A stretch of 22,218 nt of DNA from CAZWTD01 sp964637345 (GTDB lineage Bacteria; Patescibacteriota; Patescibacteriia; HK-STAS-PATE-3). Shown here piece by piece: positions 1 to 4,904 of this stretch. Position 1 is the first letter of the stretch; the number at the start of each line of letters is the position of its first letter. The DNA lies in contig CAZWTD010000019.1 in the NCBI GenBank assembly GCA_964637345.1, positions 1 to 22,218 of the forward strand, given 5' to 3'. The translations under genes were made by a program, and so were the position numbers. The notes under the pieces were generated by a model that searched no databases, was not told the origin of the DNA, and saw only the letters and a program-made list of their open reading frames with translations.

Positions 1-1
1 A

Positions 2-547
2 CTATATGTGATAGCAAGGTTTCACTTCGAAAAAAATGATATGAGTGAAGCGGTGCGTCATTTACAGATGTCACTTGAAAACAATCCGTGCAATTACAGT
101 ACCTTGCTACTTAAGGCGGTAACAGATTTTACGGTTGGAAATAACCCACAATTAGCTTTACAGACGATAAAAAATGCCGAACGCCAAGCAAATAGACGTG
201 GCGAATGGAGATACAGTAAGGCGTTTCTTTTATTTTGGCTTGAAAGGTATCAGGATGCCTGGCATATTTGTCAGAAAATTTCCGAATCATCTTTTCAGGG
301 AGAACCGACCACTATCCGAGAAGTGCATGATTTTAATTTACAGGTACTGCAAAATCATCCTGATAAGATCCAGTTATATTTTTGGTTGGGCTTCACACAA
401 TACAAAAAGGCGAATAATGCACCAATGGCACTTGAATATTTCGAAAAATTTTTCAGCGCCGCACCTCAAGATATGGATTTTCTTAAAGAAAAAGCGAACT
501 CATATATTAGCGAAATAACAAGGCTAATCGGAATACCAAAAAAATGA
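2..547 (+). CDS. TPR-repeat protein, integron cassette cargo, 5' end possibly outside the window
   Basis: The reading frame is open from the left edge. The first start codon inside the window is a GTG at 8, so the true start may lie upstream. The product (at least 179 aa) is soluble and helical, with TPR-like pairs: an N-terminal unit around the motif ARFHFEKNDMSEAVRHLQ, another with NNPQLALQTIKNAE, and a third with YFWLGFTQYKKANNAPMALE. TPR proteins are protein-interaction scaffolds; no catalytic domain or signal peptide is visible, so no specific role can be given. It is noticeably AT-rich compared with genes after position 1200, consistent with foreign origin. It stops with TGA 12 nt before an attC-like site, as cassette genes do. 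Confidence 0.75.
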   Translation, partial: LYVIARFHFEKNDMSEAVRHLQMSLENNPCNYSTLLLKAVTDFTVGNNPQLALQTIKNAERQANRRGEWRYSKAFLLFWLERYQDAWHICQKISESSFQGEPTTIREVHDFNLQVLQNHPDKIQLYFWLGFTQYKKANNAPMALEYFEKFFSAAPQDMDFLKEKANSYISEITRLIGIPKK

Positions 548-559
548 AAAGGGTGCGTC

Positions 560-667
560 ATATAACACGGTATATGCAACATGGGTTCGTTCGCTCTGGC
601 GGTGTGCTCCGCACAAGTATACCGCCTGCGCTCTCTCACCTTTTCGCATGATACCGGAACGTTAAGT
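560..667 (+). other. attC recombination site 1 (integron)
   Basis: R'' box ATATAAC (560-566; 6 of 7 fit to RYYYAAC) and R' box GTTAAGT (661-667; fits GTTRRRY). L'' CGGTATATGC (568-577) pairs with L' GCATGATACCG (646-656), leaving one unpaired G (650), like the extrahelical base of attC sites. Internal stems are GGCGGT 598-603 with ACCGCC 621-626, and GTGC 604-607 with GCAC 611-614. The site is 108 bp, inside the usual attC size range. The spacers beside the R boxes are 1 nt and 4 nt, shorter on the left than in classical sites, but site 2 shows the same asymmetry. Confidence 0.8.
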
Positions 668-692
668 GAAATAGAGAACTTTTTCTTCATCT

Positions 693-1055
693 ATGGAACG
701 AGAACCATCATCGCCTGAACGTGTAAAACAAGAACTAGTCATGCGTCTTCGTCGTCTAAAATCGGACTGGAAAGACGGTATTCCAGACGAGATCAAACAC
801 TCCACATCCCCAGACTCTGGATGGAAGGTTCAAAATGCGTGGTTTCAGGTTGTCGGGGGAGAAATGGCTAATATCATCATGCAACAACACCATGGAGAGC
901 AGCTTATTTCACAAGAATTATTCGATGAAATATTTGCATACCATGACCGCCTCACTGGCGATGAAAGTCCTGTAAAGCAAGGATTGACCCGTCAGGAAGA
1001 TATCGACGAAGCGGAGTCGATGATTGATAAACTGCTTACAGAATTAGAGAGGTAG
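693..1055 (+). CDS. Hypothetical 120-aa protein, integron cassette cargo
   Basis: I do not recognise a family. The 120-aa product is soluble, charged and probably helical: an Arg/Lys-rich N-terminal helix (VKQELVMRLRRLKSDW), a central stretch with GWKVQNAWFQVVGGEMANI, and an acidic C-terminal helix (EDIDEAESMIDKLLTELER). There is no signal peptide, membrane segment or obvious catalytic motif. The ATG lies about 30 nt after the cassette boundary (661/662), with no clear Shine-Dalgarno in between. The stop is about 40 nt before attC site 2. Small unknown proteins of this kind are common in integron cassettes. A toxin-antitoxin or phage-defence role is possible but nothing in the sequence shows it. 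Confidence 0.75.
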   Translation: MEREPSSPERVKQELVMRLRRLKSDWKDGIPDEIKHSTSPDSGWKVQNAWFQVVGGEMANIIMQQHHGEQLISQELFDEIFAYHDRLTGDESPVKQGLTRQEDIDEAESMIDKLLTELER

Positions 1056-1096
1056 TCACAACTCCCGAAATAACGATCGAAAAAGTTCTTTGCATC

Positions 1097-1149
1097 ACTT
1101 AACAGCGTGTATCCGATACTGTCGCATCGCATACACGCAAACGTTAGAC
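1097..1149 (+). other. attC recombination site 2 (integron), end of array
   Basis: R'' ACTTAAC (1097-1103) and R' GTTAGAC (1143-1149) both fit the consensus boxes. L'' GCGTGTATCCGAT (1105-1117) pairs with L' ATCGCATACACGC (1126-1138) with one mismatch, around an 8-nt loop. The 53-bp length is near the lower limit for attC. R'' is exactly complementary to GTTAAGT at the start of the same cassette (661-667) and less so to the R' box that now follows it, as expected after integration, when R' is supplied by the downstream partner. The 1-nt and 4-nt spacers match site 1. Confidence 0.82.
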
Positions 1150-1161
1150 AACAAAAGGTAA

Positions 1162-1192
1162 CCCGCCTGTCTGGGTATGCAGAGCAGGCGGG
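1162..1192 (-). terminator. Probable intrinsic terminator of the reverse-strand membrane protein gene
   Basis: CCCGCCTG (1162-1169) pairs with CAGGCGGG (1185-1192), with an inner TCT/AGA extension. On the reverse strand the hairpin is followed by TTACCTTTTGTTG, a moderately U-rich tail. It lies 12 nt past the stop codon at 1204 and would also separate that transcript from the cassette array. Confidence 0.6.
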
Positions 1193-1203
1193 CGTGTGTA
1201 CAG

Positions 1204-1851
1204 TCAATCCGGGTTGTCGCCCCAGTCCTCGAGACCGAGGGCGCGGTTATCGTGCTTCCAGTTTGTCCAGGCGGCCGGGATGAGCCAGAGCGGGTAGAGT
1301 ATTCCTGCCCAGGCGCCAGCGAGGAAGGGGATCTTCCAGAACCAGGCGGTAAAGAGCCCAGTACAAACCCCGATGGCAATTCCGAGCGCCCACGTCGACG
1401 GTGAACGGAAGGTGTTTTCGCCGTGCCAGAGAAAGACGATGGCGAAGGCGAGTCCAGCAACAAGTCCGATTCCCAGGCTGGAGAGCAGGAAGAAGGGGAC
1501 GAAGAGGAGGGTGAACTTCGAAACCGCCCCGAAGAGGATGGAGAGCATCACCGTTGCGAGAGAGATGAACATCCAAATGAGGGCAGCGAAAGGAAGAGTC
1601 CAGGTCAGGAGATTCGCATTCTCCGCGAGGTGGTAGTCCTTCAGCTGCACAGCGCTTCCGACTCGGTGCCCGAACCAAGATCCAGCAGCGCCGCCGAGCA
1701 GGGCGAAGGCTATACCGACGATGAGCGACTGGAACTCCGCCGTGAAGCAGATCAGGCAGATCATCGAGCCGGAGAGAAGGCCGACCAGCATTCCAATGCG
1801 TTGATAGCCTGGACAAACCGGGACGAATTCTGAAGGAGCAGGGCCATTCAT
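1204..1851 (-). CDS. Multi-pass membrane protein, unknown function
   Basis: The 215-aa product is very hydrophobic with about six predicted membrane segments, in order around IGMLVGLLSGSMICLICF, SLIVGIAFALLGGAAGSW, LLTWTLPFAALIWMFI, the long FTLLFVPFFLLSSLGIGLVA region, WALGIAIGVCTGLFTAW and the ILYPLWLIPAAW end. I do not recognise the family. The start is the ATG at 1851 rather than a TTG further upstream: it has a strong Shine-Dalgarno (AAAGGAGG, complement of 1858-1865) 6 nt before it. It is transcribed away from the 1944 gene from a promoter whose -35 overlaps that gene's -35, and ends at a hairpin at 1162-1192. It is clearly GC-richer than the cassettes beside it, so it belongs to the chromosomal background. 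Confidence 0.85.
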   Translation of the reverse strand: MNGPAPSEFVPVCPGYQRIGMLVGLLSGSMICLICFTAEFQSLIVGIAFALLGGAAGSWFGHRVGSAVQLKDYHLAENANLLTWTLPFAALIWMFISLATVMLSILFGAVSKFTLLFVPFFLLSSLGIGLVAGLAFAIVFLWHGENTFRSPSTWALGIAIGVCTGLFTAWFWKIPFLAGAWAGILYPLWLIPAAWTNWKHDNRALGLEDWGDNPD

Positions 1852-1887
1852 CGAGTGCCTCCTTTGCGCTCGTAACAATCCGGCCCG

Positions 1888-1916
1888 AGCGTAGAAAAAA
1901 ATCGGCCTGTTGTCAA
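1888..1916 (-). promoter_or_regulatory. Sigma70-type promoter for the reverse-strand membrane protein
   Basis: On the reverse strand, TTGACA (complement of 1911-1916), a 17-nt spacer, then TACGCT (complement of 1888-1893). The predicted start near 1881 gives a leader of about 30 nt carrying the strong Shine-Dalgarno at 1858-1862. Its -35 overlaps the forward -35 at 1910-1915 by five bases. Confidence 0.65.
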
Positions 1917-1937
1917 TGGATCAGGTAAGCGTATACT
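1910..1937 (+). promoter_or_regulatory. Sigma70-type promoter giving a probably leaderless mRNA
   Basis: TTGTCA (1910-1915), a 16-nt spacer, then TATACT (1932-1937). A start site 6-7 nt after the -10 falls on the ATG at 1944, so the first gene would be translated from a leaderless message. It probably serves the five closely spaced genes from 1944 to 4548. Confidence 0.7.
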
Positions 1938-1943
1938 GAAGAC

Positions 1944-2318
1944 ATGTATCGGAGCCTCCTCTCAATATTAACCGTTGCGCTCGCGCTTATACTCAGTCTA
2001 CTCGCTGCCCTCTTCTTCGTTTTTAATCTTCTCTTTAGTGACATCAGTTCAACGAAGGAATACCTCAATGGGGTTGCGTATGTTTTTGTCGGCTACCTTG
2101 GCCTAGGAGGCTTTCTTGGTTTTCTTCGTTCAGGTCGTGAGAAAATGTGGTTTTGGCTGCTGGCGATTCCTGCCAGCGTTATTATTGTTCTGATGGCCTT
2201 TTCCGAACCAGGACGGCCGTTATATACTGTAGCTGTCTTCCTCGCGTCTGTTGGCGGATCTTGGCTTGGGCCGCGCTTCGCCGGAGCGCTTCGAAGGCGC
2301 TTTCAAAAGGTCTCTTAA
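1944..2318 (+). CDS. Small four-TM membrane protein, unknown function
   Basis: The 124-aa product has four hydrophobic segments: residues about 5-30 (LLSILTVALALILSLLAALFF), 45-62 (VAYVFVGYLGLGGFLGFL), 68-86 (MWFWLLAIPASVIIVLMAF) and 93-112 (LYTVAVFLASVGGSWLG), followed by a basic cytoplasmic tail. I do not recognise the family. The start codon coincides with the predicted transcription start, so no ribosome-binding site is possible. It is the first gene of a forward cluster; the LiaF-like gene begins 12 nt after its stop. The reverse-strand neighbour is also a membrane protein with a Gly-rich segment ending in GSWFG (here GSWLG), so the two may be distantly related (inference). Confidence 0.8.
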   Translation: MYRSLLSILTVALALILSLLAALFFVFNLLFSDISSTKEYLNGVAYVFVGYLGLGGFLGFLRSGREKMWFWLLAIPASVIIVLMAFSEPGRPLYTVAVFLASVGGSWLGPRFAGALRRRFQKVS

Positions 2319-2330
2319 CAGCATACGCGT

Positions 2331-2987
2331 ATGTCCTTACGCAATCTTCTCGGTATCCTCGTGATTGGCTTTGGCGCTGCCCTGCTTCTTGATCGGATGG
2401 ATCTTGTCGTCTTTGATCGCCTCTCTGAGCTCTGGTGGCCAGTTGTGTTTATCTTGATTGGCATAGTAAGCTGGCGCTCGAATCCGAACATTCGGCTCTG
2501 GCCCGGACTCATCATCGTTTTCGGCGTCTTCTTGCTCTTGTCGAACCTTGATCTCATCTCCGGGAATGGCTGGGATTACTTCTGGCCGCTCATTATCGTC
2601 GGTATTGGTTTATCACTTGTATTGCGCCAGAGCTTGGTAGGAAAAACGCAGGAAAGCAATGAGAGCGGCGGGGAGACCTTCGCCGCGTTTAGCGGAGTAG
2701 AAAAAACGATTACGAGCGAGAACTATCAAGGAGGTAGGGTAACTGCGATTTTCGGAGGCACAAAACTCGACCTTCGCTCAGCCCGTATTCACGACGGAGC
2801 AACGCTTGAAGTGTTTGCAGCTTTCGGTGGAATTGAGCTGTTTGTCCCAAAGAATGTCAAAATTGTATTCTCCTTGACGCCGCTTTTTGGGGGAGGCAAT
2901 GATAAGACGCAGCCTGATGGCGCTGCATCGCTCACGCTTCACGTCCGCGGCACGGCACTGTTCGGCGGTGTTGAAGTAAAGAATTAG
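2331..2987 (+). CDS. LiaF/YvqF-like membrane protein (DUF5668-type TM domain plus LiaF C-terminal domain)
   Basis: The 218-aa product has a membrane half with about four helices (residues about 5-105), rich in the LWWPVVFILIGI and YFWPLIIVGIGL repeats typical of the LiaF/YvqF transmembrane domain. A beta-rich C-terminal half (about 120-218) follows, with repeated FGG motifs (AIFGGTKLDL, AFGGIELFVP, ALFGGVEV), the hallmark of the LiaF C-terminal domain. In Firmicutes, LiaF restrains the LiaRS cell-envelope-stress two-component system. No LiaS or LiaR is in this window, so the partner here is unknown. No Shine-Dalgarno is visible upstream; translation may depend on coupling to the preceding gene. 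Confidence 0.85.
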   Translation: MSLRNLLGILVIGFGAALLLDRMDLVVFDRLSELWWPVVFILIGIVSWRSNPNIRLWPGLIIVFGVFLLLSNLDLISGNGWDYFWPLIIVGIGLSLVLRQSLVGKTQESNESGGETFAAFSGVEKTITSENYQGGRVTAIFGGTKLDLRSARIHDGATLEVFAAFGGIELFVPKNVKIVFSLTPLFGGGNDKTQPDGAASLTLHVRGTALFGGVEVKN

Positions 2988-2996
2988 CAATCTCGT

Positions 2997-3389
2997 ATGG
3001 CTTACGTTATCAATCTTGAGGAAGCCGCTGCTGAAAACGAGCTCTTTCGGAAAGTGCTCTATACAGCGAAGCATTGTCAGCTTGTTGTCATGAAGCTTGC
3101 TCCGGGCGAAGATATTGGCGAGGAGGTCCACGAACTTGACCAGTTTATTCGTATTGAATCAGGGCTAGGAAAGGCTGTGTTGAATGGCGCTGAACACGAG
3201 CTTAGTGATGGATTTGCTGTTGTTATTCCGGCCGGAACGCGACATAACATCCTGAATACCTCGGCGACGCAGTCGATGAAGCTCTATACCGTGTACGCCC
3301 CACCAGAGCATCGTGACGGAGTTGTTCACCCAACGAAGGCGGACGCGATTGCAAGCCACGAACATTTTGACGGGGTAAGCACCGAGTAA
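2997..3389 (+). CDS. Cupin-domain protein
   Basis: The 130-aa product is a single small beta barrel. Cupin motif 1 is visible as PGEDIGEEVHELDQFIRIESG (about residues 38-58) and motif 2 as PAGTRHNILN (about 80-89). The first motif has one clear His plus Glu and Gln/Asp where cupins usually have HxH...E, so metal binding is likely but not certain. Small stand-alone cupins of this type act on sugars, as metal-dependent oxygenases or as ligand sensors; the substrate cannot be read from the sequence. The gene starts 9 nt after the LiaF-like gene and ends 1 nt before the EamA gene, so it is co-transcribed with both. Confidence 0.85.
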   Translation: MAYVINLEEAAAENELFRKVLYTAKHCQLVVMKLAPGEDIGEEVHELDQFIRIESGLGKAVLNGAEHELSDGFAVVIPAGTRHNILNTSATQSMKLYTVYAPPEHRDGVVHPTKADAIASHEHFDGVSTE

Positions 3390-3390
3390 G

Positions 3391-3810
3391 ATGTCGTGGG
3401 TCCTTGCTGCCCTTCTCTCCGCCTTTTTCGCCGCTCTCGTGGCGATCTTCGGGAAGATTGGCATCAAGAATATTGACACAACACTCGCGACAACAGTTCG
3501 GGCGCTTGTGATGGCCCTTTCGCTCACTCTGGCGAGCCTCATGCTGGGACGAGCCGCACTGGTTGGAACATTGACTGGTCGACCTTTGCTTTTTCTGATT
3601 CTTTCGGGTCTCGCCGGAGCCGCATCATGGCTGTGTTACTTTTTTGCATTGAAGTCGGGTCCAGCGTCGGCGGTCGCCGCGCTCGATCGGTTGAGTGTCG
3701 TTTTCGTTCTTTTGCTCGCGGTCGTATTTCTCGGCGAGTCCCTTTCCTGGAAGACGGCGCTCGGTGCCGCTTTCGTCGCCCTAGGTTCCATTTTTCTCGT
3801 TGTCCGTTAA
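3391..3810 (+). CDS. EamA-family (DMT superfamily) transporter, single-domain form
   Basis: The 139-aa product has five hydrophobic segments and matches one EamA repeat: an N-terminal AALLSAFFAALVAIFGKIGI helix, and near the end LYFFALKSGPAS-like and VVFLGESLSW signatures (here CYFFALKSGPASAVAALDRL and AVVFLGESLSWKTALGA). Full DMT exporters carry two such repeats (about 280-300 aa). A one-repeat protein probably works as a dimer, as small multidrug-resistance-like members do. The transported substrate is unknown. Its start lies 1 nt after the cupin stop and there is no Shine-Dalgarno, which suggests re-initiation by the same ribosomes. Confidence 0.88.
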   Translation: MSWVLAALLSAFFAALVAIFGKIGIKNIDTTLATTVRALVMALSLTLASLMLGRAALVGTLTGRPLLFLILSGLAGAASWLCYFFALKSGPASAVAALDRLSVVFVLLLAVVFLGESLSWKTALGAAFVALGSIFLVVR

Positions 3811-3819
3811 TTCACGTCT

Positions 3820-4548
3820 ATGCGTATTGAACCACGAGGTCCCGAGCCGATGATCCAAGAAGCTAAACCGAAGAAGGGCAGGCGCTGGAAAATCCAATTT
3901 ACCGTTTGGGGATTGGTTATTATTCTTGTGTTGATTGGATTGGCCGGAACCGGGCTTGTCCCAATCCCAGGACTTTCAAGTGTATTAGGTGCGAGTCGTC
4001 CGCGAGATTTAGGCGTTGTCGCAAGCCAAGAAGCCCTAGAAAGCCTTCAGAAGAAAATCCCGGTCTCGATTAGCGGCTCGGCGGAAGAGTTTTGTTTGGC
4101 TTGTCTCGATACCTACGAAGGGTCAATTGAGGTGAGTGCGACGCGAACATCAGAAGAGATTACTTCCTTTCTTCAGCTTTTTCCGCGTCAGTCTGACGAT
4201 ATATTAAAACACACACAAGTCCGTTTTATTGAAGGCGGGATGGAGATTTCTACGAAACTGAAGAAGTATGTTTCCGCTCCTGTATACGCAAAGGTATTGG
4301 TCGCCCGGACTGGCGATCAGAGCGTTTCCATTCAGGTTGTCCAAGGAAAAATCGGCATGTTCTCGGTCCCGAAAAAATACCGCGAGCAAGCCAGTACCTA
4401 TTTTACTGACGTAGTGAATTCTCACCTCAAGCAGATTACAGGATATCGCATTGATCGGCTCGAGTATCACGATAATACTTCGTTTTTTTCCGGCTCCTAT
4501 CCAGCCCAGGTACGCCCTGGAGTTGGGAAGTGGACGGAAGTTTTTTAG
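3820..4548 (+). CDS. Membrane-anchored protein of unknown function
   Basis: The 242-aa product has a short basic cytoplasmic N-terminus (KPKKGRRWK), one membrane helix at about residues 29-48 (TVWGLVIILVLIGLAGTGLV) and a roughly 190-aa extracellular domain of mixed alpha/beta character. The extracellular part has two cysteines close together (FCLACLD, about residues 92-98), which could form a disulfide or bind metal. No family is recognised. An in-frame ATG at 3850 with GAGGT 9 nt upstream is an alternative start that would shorten the protein by ten residues without affecting the helix. It is the last gene of the forward cluster and is followed by a hairpin at 4558-4587. Confidence 0.75.
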   Translation: MRIEPRGPEPMIQEAKPKKGRRWKIQFTVWGLVIILVLIGLAGTGLVPIPGLSSVLGASRPRDLGVVASQEALESLQKKIPVSISGSAEEFCLACLDTYEGSIEVSATRTSEEITSFLQLFPRQSDDILKHTQVRFIEGGMEISTKLKKYVSAPVYAKVLVARTGDQSVSIQVVQGKIGMFSVPKKYREQASTYFTDVVNSHLKQITGYRIDRLEYHDNTSFFSGSYPAQVRPGVGKWTEVF

Positions 4549-4557
4549 CGTAAAGGA

Positions 4558-4587
4558 AAGAAGCCGTCGTACGAACGAGGGCTTCTT
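4558..4587. terminator. Hairpin, possible bidirectional terminator
   Basis: AAGAAGCC (4558-4565) pairs with GGCTTCTT (4580-4587), with an inner TCGT/ACGA pairing. It lies just after the 4548 stop codon. There is no strong U-tract on the forward strand (GGGG follows). On the reverse strand it is followed by TCCTTTACG, slightly more terminator-like, and would end the candidate ncRNA. Confidence 0.45.
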
Positions 4588-4817
4588 GGGGAACAAGAGG
4601 GGAACGGGGTCTGCGGGAGATCGAGTGGACCGCATTCACTGACTTTGTCGGGTCCGTTTTCGCGCGGGCGTCTTGGGTTGTGCCTCGCAGCTGCTCGTCT
4701 CGAGTGGAGGACCGCAGAACGCGATCGCCATACCGGACAGGAAAGAGTAATCCGGTCGGATTCTAGCGTCCCAGATCGTGGGCCCCGTTCCGCCTTTTTG
4801 CGGGTTCGTTTTATTAG
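4558..4817 (-). ncRNA. Candidate structured non-coding RNA, unknown class
   Basis: This 356-nt gap (4549-4904) has no convincing protein gene. On the reverse strand a near-consensus promoter (TTGACA, 17 nt, TACACT) predicts a start near 4817. The interval contains a 9-bp long-range closing stem (4601-4609 with 4783-4791) and local hairpins: CCCA/TGGG at 4770-4782, an AATCC/GGATT stem near 4750-4763, and CTCG/CGAG near 4695-4705. It ends at the 4558-4587 hairpin. A near-direct repeat (TCGAGTGGA...CCGCA) occurs at about 4620-4634 and 4699-4717. I looked for tmRNA, SRP RNA and 6S hallmarks and did not find them. A forward-strand RNA is not excluded, since some closing pairs would be G-U on that strand. 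Confidence 0.45.
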
Positions 4818-4823
4818 GGTTCA

Positions 4824-4852
4824 AGTGTAGTCCTGAGGCCTCTCTTTGTCAA
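4824..4852 (-). promoter_or_regulatory. Sigma70-type promoter for the candidate ncRNA
   Basis: On the reverse strand, TTGACA (complement of 4847-4852), exactly 17 nt, then TACACT (complement of 4824-4829). It reads away from the heliorhodopsin gene into the non-coding region, and its -35 overlaps the heliorhodopsin -35 by five bases. Confidence 0.65.
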
Positions 4853-4874
4853 GAAAGGGATTTTTTGCTATACT
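4846..4874 (+). promoter_or_regulatory. Sigma70-type promoter for the heliorhodopsin operon
   Basis: TTGTCA (4846-4851), 17-nt spacer, TATACT (4869-4874). Predicted start near 4881, giving a leader of about 24 nt that contains AAGAAAAGGGG just before the ATG at 4905. Confidence 0.75.
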
Positions 4875-4904
4875 TGGTGCAAATATTTTTAAGAAAAGGG
4901 GTGT

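Larger units (their letters stand above)
1..1149 (+). mobile_element. Distal end of an integron gene-cassette array (two cassettes)
   Basis: Two forward ORFs are each followed within about 40 nt by an imperfect palindrome bounded by RYYYAAC and GTTRRRY boxes, the layout of integron cassettes. Cassette 2 runs from about 662 to 1143 (482 bp), with its ORF starting about 30 nt inside the cassette. Its 5' end (GTTAAGTGA, 661-669) is the exact reverse complement of 1095-1103, the R'' end of its own attC; this is the signature of a cassette excised and inserted as a circle. The left part is visibly AT-richer than the rest of the window. The integrase and attI are not in the window and would lie to the left. 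Sequence after 1143 would be the former attI right flank if this is the last cassette (inference). Confidence 0.82.

Noticed and set aside
1423..1833. Forward 136-aa ORF opposite the reverse-strand membrane protein
   Set aside because: Highly Glu/Arg/Ser-rich antisense shadow of a hydrophobic gene that has a strong Shine-Dalgarno and promoter.
4558..4817. tmRNA, SRP RNA or 6S RNA in the 4.6-4.8 kb gap
   Set aside because: No tRNA-like ends or tag reading frame, no SRP apical-loop motif, and no long rod with a central bubble were found on either strand.
4636..4824. Reverse-strand 62-aa ORF in the gap before the heliorhodopsin gene
   Set aside because: Its only full-length start is a TTG that lies inside the -10 region of the reverse promoter, so it could not be on that transcript. 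The peptide has no recognisable pattern, and the region shows RNA-like pairing.
4645..4830. Forward 61-aa ORF in the same gap
   Set aside because: No promoter or ribosome-binding site, Arg-rich composition typical of chance frames in GC-rich DNA, and it would run across the reverse promoter.
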